Below, in pieces: positions 48,169 through 56,585 of a stretch of DNA of 56,882 bases. The position numbers and the translations under genes are program-made. Source of the stretch: an uncultured beta proteobacterium (lineage in GTDB: Bacteria; Pseudomonadota; Gammaproteobacteria; Burkholderiales; Burkholderiaceae_C). Location: positions 1-56,882 of the forward strand of contig CAIPGC010000025.1 of assembly GCA_903864505.1 (NCBI GenBank), in the 5' to 3' direction. Within the stretch, counting starts at the first letter, position 1; each line of letters begins with the position of its first letter. Under the pieces are notes generated by a model. The model saw only the letters and a program-made list of their open reading frames with translations, had not been told where the DNA came from and made no database searches.

Positions 48169-49413
48169 ATGCAGCGTCGTATCGCCCACCTCGACATGGA
48201 CGCGTTTTACGCGTCCGTGGAACTGTTGCGTTACCCGCAGCTCAAAGGCATGCCCGTGGTGATTGGAGGCGGGCGGTCCAATATTGCGCAGGCCCTGGAA
48301 CAGTTGCGGCTGGCTACAGCACAGGACGACCCTGATCGCGAATGGGATGCCCAGGCCCAGCGCGAAGCCCTGCGCCGTATCCCCGTCGATGCCTTTGCGC
48401 GCCTGTCGGACTACACCGGACGCGGTGTCATTACCACCGCCACCTACGCGGCGCGCCAGTTTGGCATTGGCTCGGCCATGGGATTGATGAAAGCTGCAAA
48501 ACTGTGCCCGCAAGGGATTCTGCTCCCGGTGGACTTTGACGAATACCGGCGCTATTCACGCCAGTTCAAGGCCATCATCACCGAGATTGCACCGCTCATG
48601 GAAGACCGCGGGGTGGACGAGGTCTACATCGACTTTACAGAGGTTCCGGGCGGTCAACGCGAAGGCGGCCGGGTGCTGGCACGGTTGATCCAAAAAAGCA
48701 TTTTTGACGCCACCGACCTCACCTGTTCCGTCGGGGTCGCGCCCAACAAGCTGCTGGCCAAGATGGCGAGCGAGTTCGACAAGCCGCGCGGAATTTCCAT
48801 CGTCCTGGAGGAGGACCTTGAAGAAAAAATCTGGCCGCTGGCCTGCCGCAAGATCAACGGCATCGGCCCCAAGGCCGATGAAAAGCTCAAGGGGCTGGGC
48901 ATTGAAACCATTGGCCAACTCGCCCAGTGCGATGCCTTGTGGTTGATGCAAAACTTTGGTGAGCGCACCGGAACCTGGCTGCGCGCCGCATCGCACGGCC
49001 GTGACGAGCGCCCTGTGGTGACAGAGAGTGAACCGGTCAGCGTAAGTCGGGAAACCACTTTCGAGCGGGACTTGCACGCGGTGCGTGACCGTGCCGAATT
49101 GGGGGCCGCGTTCACCCGGCTGTGCGAACAGGTGGCCGCGGATCTGCAGCGCAAGGGCTACGTCGGGAAAACGATTGGCATCAAGCTTCGCTACGACGAC
49201 TTCAAGAGCGTTACCCGCGACCTGACGGTCGACCACTACACTGCCGATTCCAGGGAGATCCGCAGGGTCGCAGGCCAGTGCCTGAAACGGGCACCGCTAA
49301 CCCAGCGGCTGCGGCTGCTTGGAGTGCGTGTTGGGGCATTGGCCCGCGTACAGTCTGCGCAGGACGCTATGTTTTTAGAAGCGAATCAGGAACAATCGGG
49401 TCAACTTTTCTAA
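48169..49413 (+). CDS. dinB: DNA polymerase IV (DinB), with N-terminal insertion
   Basis: A Y-family polymerase of 414 residues. Metal-binding DMDAFYASVE (9-18) and VDEVYID (D150, E151) are present, followed by the helix-hairpin-helix KINGIGPKADEKL and the little-finger domain. Between VVIGGG (30-35) and RGVITTATY (85-93) lies about 50 extra residues (RSNIAQALEQLRLATAQD...) absent from E. coli DinB. The protein ends in QSGQLF, a likely beta-clamp binding motif. It performs error-prone lesion bypass. It lies 28 nt after the EF-G-like gene. No LexA box was recognised. Confidence 0.93.
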   Translation: MQRRIAHLDMDAFYASVELLRYPQLKGMPVVIGGGRSNIAQALEQLRLATAQDDPDREWDAQAQREALRRIPVDAFARLSDYTGRGVITTATYAARQFGIGSAMGLMKAAKLCPQGILLPVDFDEYRRYSRQFKAIITEIAPLMEDRGVDEVYIDFTEVPGGQREGGRVLARLIQKSIFDATDLTCSVGVAPNKLLAKMASEFDKPRGISIVLEEDLEEKIWPLACRKINGIGPKADEKLKGLGIETIGQLAQCDALWLMQNFGERTGTWLRAASHGRDERPVVTESEPVSVSRETTFERDLHAVRDRAELGAAFTRLCEQVAADLQRKGYVGKTIGIKLRYDDFKSVTRDLTVDHYTADSREIRRVAGQCLKRAPLTQRLRLLGVRVGALARVQSAQDAMFLEANQEQSGQLF

Positions 49414-49453
49414 CCCGAAAGCTCACGCCATCGTAGACGGGTGAAGGAAATGG

Positions 49454-51187
49454 GTGCATCATAAAACCATGGACAACAGCGTACCGCCACTGATCCGCGC
49501 CCTGCTCGACCCGCATCGGTACCCCGGCGCGGTGCAGCAGGTTGAACTGGTCCAGACGCCTATCTCCTGGATCTTGCTGGCGGGTGAATTTGCCTACAAG
49601 ATCAAGAAGCCATTGCAATTGCATTTTCTTGATTTCAGCACGCTGGAGAAACGTCGTGCATGCTGCAGTGAAGAGCTTCGACTCAATCAACGCTTCGCCG
49701 CGGACATCTACCTGGATGTCCTCTCAATCTTCAATACACCGGACGATCCGCATTGGATTGGCATCGGCGCTCCCATCGAGTACGCCGTCAAGATGAAGCG
49801 CTTCCCTGCGGACAACCGTCTGGACAGGGTTTGTAGTCGCGGTGAACTGCAGCCGAGTCATTTGTCCGATCTGGCCGACACCCTGTACAACTTTCAGAAT
49901 CAGTCGGCCATTGCGCCGGGCGTTTCCAACTTTGGTTCACCCACTACATTTGCCACCATGTTTCGTGACAACTTTGATAGCTTGCGCCGTTCGCTTGCGC
50001 AGCACGAAAACCTGGTCAGACTGCAGACCCTGCAATCCTGGTGCGAAGCCCAGTTCGCGCAATTGTCGCCGTTTCTGGTGGAGCGCAAGGAGGCGGGCTG
50101 GGTTCGCGAATGCCATGGCGACCTGCATTTGGCAAATTTGGTGCTGATCGATCACCGTGTACGCATGTTCGACTGCATCGAGTTCAACGCGGAGCTTCGC
50201 TGGATCGATCAGGCCAGCGAAATTGCTTTCACCTACATGGATTTGCTGGCACATCAGCGACCAGATCTGGCAAACTGGTTTATCGACGAAATGTTAAGCC
50301 GCAACGGCGACTATGGGGCCATTAGAATACTGCGACTCTGTGCGGTGTATAGGGCACTGGTTCGGGCGATGGTTGAAGCAAGTCCTACGCAGGACAGCCA
50401 CATCGTGTCGACGCGGGCGCTAATTTATGTGGCACTGGCTGAGCGCCTTACCGCTCCGCGTCCCGGACGGTTGATCATCACGCACGGCCCCTCGGGCTGC
50501 GGCAAGACCCTTGCGTCCTCGGCACTGTTACTAAGGGATCCGTTGGCATGCACCGTGCGCTTGCGATCGGACGTGGAGCGAAAACGTCTGCACGGCTTGA
50601 GCGCCAGCGCCAGAAGTGGATCACAGCCGGATGCCGGCTTGTACACCGCGCAGGCGACGAACCAGACCTACGCCCGGCTACGAAATCTGGTCGAAATGCT
50701 GTTGCCGGTCGGTGGGACCGTGATTGTCGACGCATCCTTCCTGAAACGCACTGACCGCGATACTTTTCATGCGCTGGCACTGGAGGCCGGTGCAACCTTT
50801 GAGATTCTGGCTCCCCAGGCAACGGCCGAACAGTTGACGGAACGAATCCAGTCACGCCAAGCCGAGGGCAAAGATGCCTCCGATGCGACCCTGGAAGTGC
50901 TAGCCCAGCAAATGCGAATCATGGATCCACTTGGAAGTGACGAACTCCAGTGGTTAGTTCCGCCAAAGCGCTTCCAGACGAGCAGCGTAACAAAAACTGG
51001 CTTCCCCACGCAGCAGAACACAGACGGTCCAGGTTGCGCCGGATCAAATGTCAGCGAGGGAAGAACGGCAGGAACAAATCGCGCAGTTTCTTTGCCGCTT
51101 CCATCTCCGCCAGACCCAAGGCTTTCTCCGAATCCCAGTCAAAGTAGAGTAACCCTGTCACGCGGGAGTGCGCGATCGGCAGAATGA
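49454..51187 (+). CDS. Fused APH-like kinase / AAA P-loop ATPase (COG2187-COG0645 type)
   Basis: A protein of 577 residues from GTG 49454 (GAAGGA upstream); ATG 49469 is an alternative. The N-terminal part (about 1-320) has aminoglycoside-phosphotransferase-like motifs: YKIKKPLQL and the Brenner loop CHGDLHLANL...FDCIEFN. The C-terminal part has Walker A GPSGCGKT (about 342) and an AAA_33 kinase fold. The family is widespread but of unclear substrate; an antibiotic-resistance role should not be assumed. The last 45 residues overlap the 3' end of the convergent HDOD gene by 137 nt and are Ser/Pro-rich, so the tail may be an extension past the normal end. Confidence 0.82.
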   Translation: MHHKTMDNSVPPLIRALLDPHRYPGAVQQVELVQTPISWILLAGEFAYKIKKPLQLHFLDFSTLEKRRACCSEELRLNQRFAADIYLDVLSIFNTPDDPHWIGIGAPIEYAVKMKRFPADNRLDRVCSRGELQPSHLSDLADTLYNFQNQSAIAPGVSNFGSPTTFATMFRDNFDSLRRSLAQHENLVRLQTLQSWCEAQFAQLSPFLVERKEAGWVRECHGDLHLANLVLIDHRVRMFDCIEFNAELRWIDQASEIAFTYMDLLAHQRPDLANWFIDEMLSRNGDYGAIRILRLCAVYRALVRAMVEASPTQDSHIVSTRALIYVALAERLTAPRPGRLIITHGPSGCGKTLASSALLLRDPLACTVRLRSDVERKRLHGLSASARSGSQPDAGLYTAQATNQTYARLRNLVEMLLPVGGTVIVDASFLKRTDRDTFHALALEAGATFEILAPQATAEQLTERIQSRQAEGKDASDATLEVLAQQMRIMDPLGSDELQWLVPPKRFQTSSVTKTGFPTQQNTDGPGCAGSNVSEGRTAGTNRAVSLPLPSPPDPRLSPNPSQSRVTLSRGSARSAE

Positions 51188-52337
51188 CAAATTTGCTGGT
51201 GGCGGGCAGGAGTTCACGAAACCCCTCAGGCAATGACGCGGGCTTCAACTTGGAAACATCTTCAATCGACACGTCCACGTTCTTCTTGATGACCGCATGA
51301 AACGCGGTGGGCTTGAATTCGGCCGCTATCTTCAGATTGCTCTTCAATGAATCAAGTCCATTGCCATACCCATGGCGTATGGCAAATTCTCCGGACCGCG
51401 TCAGCATGAACAATAGACAGTGTGTCGCATTCAGTGACCTGCCAAACATCGGAAAGATGGAATTGGCCAATTCCTCGACCGAATTGAACGGTTGACGCGT
51501 CAGCACTGCATACAGGTCGCCAAGCGAGTTCTCAACGGGCAACATGGTCCCCGAATTTTCAATAGGTGCAGTTGCCCGTGTCTTTTGTTTGACCAACGTG
51601 GCCAGTTTCGACTTGTCGATGCCAGCCACGTCCAGTCGTTCAACAAGCCGTTCCAGATCATCTAGCTTGCCCTCCCGCAAGAGGGCTGACGCGTCATTTG
51701 AAAATTTGGCCACACCTACCAACGCGGGGTCTCCGGTTCCATCCATGGAGGAAAGGACGGCAGTTGGCAAGTTCCAATGCTTTGCGACCTCGACGCCAAC
51801 CTGCTGAAACGACATTTCCAATACGGCCTGCGCAGCGTCTTCATCGGCAGCACCGCCAATAACCTGCTCCTTAATGGCAGCCATCTCCTGTGGCAAATAT
51901 CTTTCCACAATCAATTTGCCAAGGTTGTACATCAAGGTGGCGACTGATGCATCTTCGGCACGCTCGGCCAATGCGCTTCTCGAGAATTCGCAGGCCAACA
52001 ACGTTCTGGAAAGTGTCTCATCCGCGTGGAGTTCATCGTCTGTGATCAAGCTGGTTCCAAGGACGAGGTGCAGCAGAGCGTCCGAACCCAACACCTGCAT
52101 CGCGGAGGACACCGAAGCGCTACCCTTGGCAAATGGAGCGTACATCGACGAATTTGCAAGCTTGAGAACCTTTTGTGTCAGAGCAAAATCTTCGATGATG
52201 TGGGAGACCACGTCCGGGGGGTTCCTGGCTGCCCCATTCAAGGCACCCAGCACTGCAGTGGCGGTGCGCTCCAGGGTGGGAAATCCCTTGGAGCTCTGCA
52301 TGGCAACAAACAGTTTTCCCAGCGCCGGAGTACTCAT
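51051..52337 (-). CDS. HDOD-domain protein
   Basis: From ATG 52337, overlapping the stop of the upstream GGDEF-EAL gene (ATGA), the protein has 428 residues. The HDOD domain spans about 15-215 (FPTLERTATAVL, ALTQKVLKLANSSMY, VSSAMQVLGSDAL, LMYNLGKLIVERYLP), an HD relative without the metal-binding HD pair. A GAF-like C-terminal domain follows (about 275-425). HDOD proteins are usually signalling adaptors. The tight overlap with a c-di-GMP enzyme suggests a joint role (inference). Confidence 0.88.
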   Translation of the reverse strand: MSTPALGKLFVAMQSSKGFPTLERTATAVLGALNGAARNPPDVVSHIIEDFALTQKVLKLANSSMYAPFAKGSASVSSAMQVLGSDALLHLVLGTSLITDDELHADETLSRTLLACEFSRSALAERAEDASVATLMYNLGKLIVERYLPQEMAAIKEQVIGGAADEDAAQAVLEMSFQQVGVEVAKHWNLPTAVLSSMDGTGDPALVGVAKFSNDASALLREGKLDDLERLVERLDVAGIDKSKLATLVKQKTRATAPIENSGTMLPVENSLGDLYAVLTRQPFNSVEELANSIFPMFGRSLNATHCLLFMLTRSGEFAIRHGYGNGLDSLKSNLKIAAEFKPTAFHAVIKKNVDVSIEDVSKLKPASLPEGFRELLPATSKFVILPIAHSRVTGLLYFDWDSEKALGLAEMEAAKKLRDLFLPFFPR

Positions 52338-53962
52338 GCGGCTACCCCACGGGTCAACCCAGGCAAAGAACTGATGGCCACTGCGGACATGGGCTTTCCA
52401 AGCAAATAGCCCTGTATCAAATTGCAACCAGCGCCCTCCAGGAAAGCAAACTGCGCCTCATTTTCGACACCTTCTGCAACCACCTTCAAGTCGATACTGT
52501 GTGCCAGATTTATCATGGCCGTAATCAGTTTTCTGTCGGATTGCGATGCCTTGCGCTCATCTTGAATGGCGCGTACAAAGGCCTTGTCGATCTTGATGCT
52601 CGATACCGGAAGGCGTGTCAGGTAGGCCAAACTCGAAAAGCCGGTTCCGAAATCATCAATCGAAAACCGAACACCTCTCTCTCGCAGGTTCCCGAGAGCG
52701 CGCTCGGTGCGCTCTTGGCTCTGCATCAGCGTTGATTCGGTAATTTCCAGGATCAGTCTTGAAGGGTCAATGCCAGTCTCTTCGATCGCATCAAGAACCA
52801 GCGTGTCAAACCCGTCACTTCCGAACTGGACCGGGGATACGTTGACGGACATGACGAAGTCCGGCATCCATTCCTGAAACCGTCTTAACTGGTGACAAGA
52901 GTAACGAAGCGCCCATTTCCCCAGAAATGGCATCAACCCCGATTCTTCGGCAATCGGGATAAATTTGTCAGGCGGTACATTTCCAAAGTCTCGGCTCTTC
53001 CAGCGCATCAGCGCTTCGGCGCCGATCAAATTGCGTTGAATGTCATATTGGGGCTGATAGTCCATGTAGAACTCCCCCTCCTGAATCCCGTTGTGAATGG
53101 CCGCCTTGATGGAGAAATCGACACTGACATCCGTCGGGGTGTATATGCTGATCCGGTTCTTGCCTGCATTCTTGGAGAAGTACATCGCGGTATCTGCGTT
53201 CTTCAATACCGTTGAGTAGTCCTGCCCATGGGATGGGTATTGGGCGACACCGACGCTTACACCAAGATAGGCATTGTGCGGAGCCGTATCGTAGGGTCTG
53301 GCAACCGCCAGCAACACGTTCGCGAGGGCCTCTTGTGCTCCTATGGCGCTCTTGTCACTAAACAGCACCACGAACTCGTCTCCTCCGAGTCGGGCCAGCA
53401 CGTCCTGGGGACCAATGATTTTTACAAGGCGCCGGGTGGTCTCCACCAAAACGGCATCGCCCATGGCGTGGCCAAAAGTGTCATTGACTTTCTTGAAGCC
53501 ATCCAGATCCAGTAGCGCAATCGAGAATGCTGGGGTATTTTCTTGAATCAGCGCATCCACCGCATTTTTCAGAAATGCTCTGTTGGGCAACCCTGTCAGA
53601 TCATCATGCTCCGCCGCATGCCGAAACGCGCTGTCATTCGCCTTCCACACGGAAATGTCGATGATGCAAATGACGTATTGGTGTACGCCCGTCAGTTGGT
53701 AGCTGCGCAGATTGACCCAGCACTCGCCGGACCCTTTGATAACACGAAGATCACAGCTAAAGGACTCCGGCGAGTCGTGCAGAACATCTTTGAACCGTTC
53801 AATGTCCTTCGGGTGCAGGATATCAATGAAATTCGCGGGAATATCCGCCCCCAAAAGTTGCACCAGCCAACGCTGCCCTGCTTCGGATACAAACTTGATG
53901 TCAAAGTTGGTGTCAATTCGCAACACCGCATCCAGAACGCGATCAAGGGTTGGCAAACTCAT
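52334..53962 (-). CDS. PAS-GGDEF-EAL c-di-GMP turnover protein
   Basis: A cytoplasmic protein of 542 residues with no membrane segment. A PAS domain (about 5-105) is followed by GGDEF (about 112-275) with intact GGDEF at 193-197 and no RxxD I-site (GPQD at that place), and EAL (about 285-535) with EAL at 316-318, ITEST, DDFGTGFSSL and EGVEN all kept. Both activities look possible; which dominates cannot be read. A good GAGGAAGG ribosome site precedes the ATG. It is co-translated with the HDOD gene downstream. Confidence 0.92.
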   Translation of the reverse strand: MSLPTLDRVLDAVLRIDTNFDIKFVSEAGQRWLVQLLGADIPANFIDILHPKDIERFKDVLHDSPESFSCDLRVIKGSGECWVNLRSYQLTGVHQYVICIIDISVWKANDSAFRHAAEHDDLTGLPNRAFLKNAVDALIQENTPAFSIALLDLDGFKKVNDTFGHAMGDAVLVETTRRLVKIIGPQDVLARLGGDEFVVLFSDKSAIGAQEALANVLLAVARPYDTAPHNAYLGVSVGVAQYPSHGQDYSTVLKNADTAMYFSKNAGKNRISIYTPTDVSVDFSIKAAIHNGIQEGEFYMDYQPQYDIQRNLIGAEALMRWKSRDFGNVPPDKFIPIAEESGLMPFLGKWALRYSCHQLRRFQEWMPDFVMSVNVSPVQFGSDGFDTLVLDAIEETGIDPSRLILEITESTLMQSQERTERALGNLRERGVRFSIDDFGTGFSSLAYLTRLPVSSIKIDKAFVRAIQDERKASQSDRKLITAMINLAHSIDLKVVAEGVENEAQFAFLEGAGCNLIQGYLLGKPMSAVAISSLPGLTRGVAA

Positions 53963-54336
53963 CCGTCAACCTTCCTCTAAGGTTCCAGCAGGTTTTGCTA
54001 TTGAGGCCGATTGCTTTCCAGCGCTGCAATATTTCAAGGGCAGGTGTCGACGCAAAAGGTTATGTGAGTTCATGGTGCTGTGCCCTAATAGTCGCAACCA
54101 TACCATTGGGCAGCGAACACTGGCAAGCAGTAGTCCACATTTCGGCCGTCAATGTGCCAACAGGCGCTCAGCCTAGAGTGGTCGTCGGCAAGCACGGTGC
54201 AGTTTGCTGTTGCAGGTGTCCTTGACGACGCCGCGCACCCCATTGATACGGGGAATCTGTCAGCTGAATTAGGTAGCAGCCGAAGCATTCAATTGTCAGA
54301 GAGTTGTCAGATCGCAACCCTATGCTGCAAAGCAAC
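53963..54336. other. Intergenic region between GGDEF-EAL gene and a small hypothetical gene
   Basis: This stretch of 374 nt between divergent genes has no convincing coding frame. It must hold the promoters of both. Short direct repeats of (T/C)TGTCAG occur at 54256, 54293 and 54303; their meaning is unknown. I saw no RNA gene or terminator. Confidence 0.4.
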
Positions 54337-54654
54337 ATGAATACCGCACTCACCACACAACTGGGACTTGAAGACCTGCTTGCCGATCTGCACTGTGCCC
54401 GCAGGAACGAGGAGCTTGGCAGACTTGCTCTGCTTGCCTATTGCGAAGTCAGGGGTTGGGCCAGGCAGGCTGGGAAGCACGATATTGCTGATAGTGCAAC
54501 CAAGATGTTCACGGAACACCCCTGTATTTGTAAAGAGGAGTTCCTTGCAAGAATTGACCGAGTCATTTCGACTTTAGAGTGTCATCAGCAGGGTTATCCG
54601 CAGTTCAGATATCAGGCAAGCGCTGAAACACCTTCCAGCCAACTTCAGGTGTAG
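54337..54654 (+). CDS. Small protein of unknown function
   Basis: From ATG 54337 the product has 105 residues; upstream starts at 54322 (ATG) and 54304 (TTG) are possible and no ribosome site decides. It is acidic to neutral, largely helical, soluble, with four Cys including the pair in EHPCICKEEFLARID. It has no signal peptide or membrane segment. I do not recognise it. It stands alone between a GGDEF-EAL gene and a secreted protein. The reading frame looks plausible but could be chance. Confidence 0.45.
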   Translation: MNTALTTQLGLEDLLADLHCARRNEELGRLALLAYCEVRGWARQAGKHDIADSATKMFTEHPCICKEEFLARIDRVISTLECHQQGYPQFRYQASAETPSSQLQV

Positions 54655-54745
54655 CAGGCGCGAAGATTACCCTTGCACGATTTGCTCGATCCTCGGTTCT
54701 AAGCGCTCTGTGACCGGGAAGGGTATGCGAACTTCTTGCGTGGAT

Positions 54746-55450
54746 TCATCGGCACATCGCGTACTCGCGTCCCTGTGAATGAAGAATGATCGACCCGTTG
54801 GAGTTGGTAGTTGCGGTCAGCCCAACATCCTGAAACCCAGCCCCGCTGCGGTCATCCACAAATAAGCGTTGGTTTTCAAGTTTCCATAGCATGGCATTGG
54901 AGTTGCTGGATTGTCCGGCATAGGCCCCACCATAGCCCGAACTGTAGGTCTCCGCGCCGCCATTGATGGTCATCACTCCGTCGGACCGAAAGACCACTTT
55001 GCGGGTGGTGGACGTGCCGCTCACCTTGTTGTAGGTGAAAGAACACCAAGCACTGCCCATCAGTATCTGCCTCGATTGGGCATCCTGAGGATTGCTGCCA
55101 ATTTGGCCCTCCGCAACCTGTGCTTTGCGGGCCGCCTTCTCCATCGGAGAGGCAGCGTGTGCCACCGCCCCAACCTTTCTCCAGACAAGTTGGATTGGTC
55201 CCACGGTCACAATAAGGCGCCCCTCTCGCAATACGTAGGGCATCACGTCCGCACCCACCGTGAGTTGGTTGCCTCTGACGGCCCATCGGGTTTCCTCGCC
55301 GGCCAGATTGGCCGTTCCATTGGCGCGTAGCTCCAACGTGTCCCCCCCCTGCACTTCCATCTGGTACTTACCCACCAGCTCGCGGGCGACTTGCCCCCAG
55401 GAACTGCTCGAAACAATGAGAAACAAGGCAAAGGCAGCTAATGTCTTCAC
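54746..55450 (-). CDS. Secreted protein of unknown function with two similar beta-domains
   Basis: From a GTG at 55450 (AGGAT upstream) the protein has 234 residues and a clean signal peptide (KTLAAFALFLIVSSSSWGQ); a frame extending to 55549 would bury it. The mature part has a first domain (about 25-100: LVGKYQMEVQGGDTLELRANGTANL, WAVRGNQLTV) and a second (about 130-232: GSAWCSFTYNK, VVFRSDGVMTINGG, WKLENQRLFVDD). Both show the DG-x-W-x3-N-x-L pattern of small lipocalin-like barrels. It is probably periplasmic or exported. It is divergent from the transporter gene. Function is unknown. Confidence 0.65.
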   Translation of the reverse strand: MKTLAAFALFLIVSSSSWGQVARELVGKYQMEVQGGDTLELRANGTANLAGEETRWAVRGNQLTVGADVMPYVLREGRLIVTVGPIQLVWRKVGAVAHAASPMEKAARKAQVAEGQIGSNPQDAQSRQILMGSAWCSFTYNKVSGTSTTRKVVFRSDGVMTINGGAETYSSGYGGAYAGQSSNSNAMLWKLENQRLFVDDRSGAGFQDVGLTATTNSNGSIILHSQGREYAMCR

Positions 55451-55706
55451 GATGGCGAATCCTATTAAGGTGTGAATATGAACATACAAGATATTACTGT
55501 CACTGGGCAGACCTGCAAACCCATCCGGCGATTCTCCATAAGTCTCCAAAGCTGCTTCGCGCTGTATGCTGCGCGACTACGTTTTCAAATCGCCTGCCCT
55601 AAACTGACCTGTTGCAAACTCCCCAGGACCAGCGCGGGTGAAACCCGGATCTTTATTCTCGAAACTGATACCGCGCAGGGTTGCAGTGGCGCACCGGCAC
55701 ACGCGC

Positions 55707-56585
55707 ATGCGTGCATTTCGTCTACCAGCGGTTTGGCGCGGCATGCTGTGGGTCGCTTTGAGCGGACTTTTATTCTCCTGTCTTAACGCGACGGTGCGCA
55801 ACATTGCCCTGTCACTTGACCCATTTGAGTCACAGTTTCTGCGATACCTTTTCGGCATCGCTGCAATGCTCCCAGTGGTGTGGCATCAAGGCTTGCAGCA
55901 TTACCGACCGAACAGCCTGAGCGGGCAATTCTGGCGTGGCGCGGTGCATACCCTGGGACTGACTCTGTGGTTCATGGCCTTGCCGCACCTTGGGCTGGCG
56001 GATATGACCGCGATCGGCTTTACCGGGCCAATCTTCATCATGCTTGGAGCCGCCTGGTTTTTGGGGGAGAAGATGCGCGGCGACCGTTGGGTCGCGGCAG
56101 CAATCGGCTTTGGAGGCGTCCTAGTGGTGGTTGCCCCAAAATTCACGGGCCAGGGCGGTGGGTACGCGCTGGTGATGCTCGCCTCCTCCCCTGTGTTTGC
56201 TGCGTCCTTTTTAATGACCAAGACCCTGACCCGCTACGAGAGTCCGGGGGTGATTGTGCTGTGGCAAGCCATCTCGGTAACCCTACTGAGTTTGCCACTG
56301 AGCTTGATTCACTGGACCACTCCAACGATCTGGCAATGGCTCGGGTTTGCAGCCGCAGGCGTTTTGGGTTCGCTGGGCCACTATTGCCTCACGCGCGGGT
56401 TTCGTGTCGCTGACATATCGGCCACCCAGTCTCTGCGCTTCTTGGATCTGATCTGGGCATCATTAATGGGCTGGCTCGTCTTTTCGGATGTACCGAGCCA
56501 GACCACCTTGATTGGTGCCTTGGTTATTTTGATGTCAACCGTATGGATTGCTCGTCGTGAACACGGGCGTAGATCCGTCGAGTAG
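55707..56585 (+). CDS. EamA/DMT-superfamily transporter
   Basis: From ATG 55707 the protein has 292 residues; an upstream start at 55638 adds a basic tail and is less likely. Ten hydrophobic helices in two five-helix halves (each an EamA repeat) are seen, the standard drug/metabolite transporter layout. Typical elements are FLRYLFGIAAMLP, LGLADMTAIGFTGPIFIMLGAAWFLGEKM in the first half and a matching LRFLDLIWASLMGWLVFSD in the second. The substrate is not predictable; S-adenosylmethionine-, amino-acid- or metabolite-export relatives exist. Confidence 0.85.
   Translation: MRAFRLPAVWRGMLWVALSGLLFSCLNATVRNIALSLDPFESQFLRYLFGIAAMLPVVWHQGLQHYRPNSLSGQFWRGAVHTLGLTLWFMALPHLGLADMTAIGFTGPIFIMLGAAWFLGEKMRGDRWVAAAIGFGGVLVVVAPKFTGQGGGYALVMLASSPVFAASFLMTKTLTRYESPGVIVLWQAISVTLLSLPLSLIHWTTPTIWQWLGFAAAGVLGSLGHYCLTRGFRVADISATQSLRFLDLIWASLMGWLVFSDVPSQTTLIGALVILMSTVWIARREHGRRSVE

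Noticed and set aside
49454..51187. APH-like domain as an aminoglycoside-resistance gene
   Set aside because: The fusion with a P-loop kinase and its core-genome context fit the widespread family of unknown substrate; APH-like folds occur in many kinases not linked to resistance.
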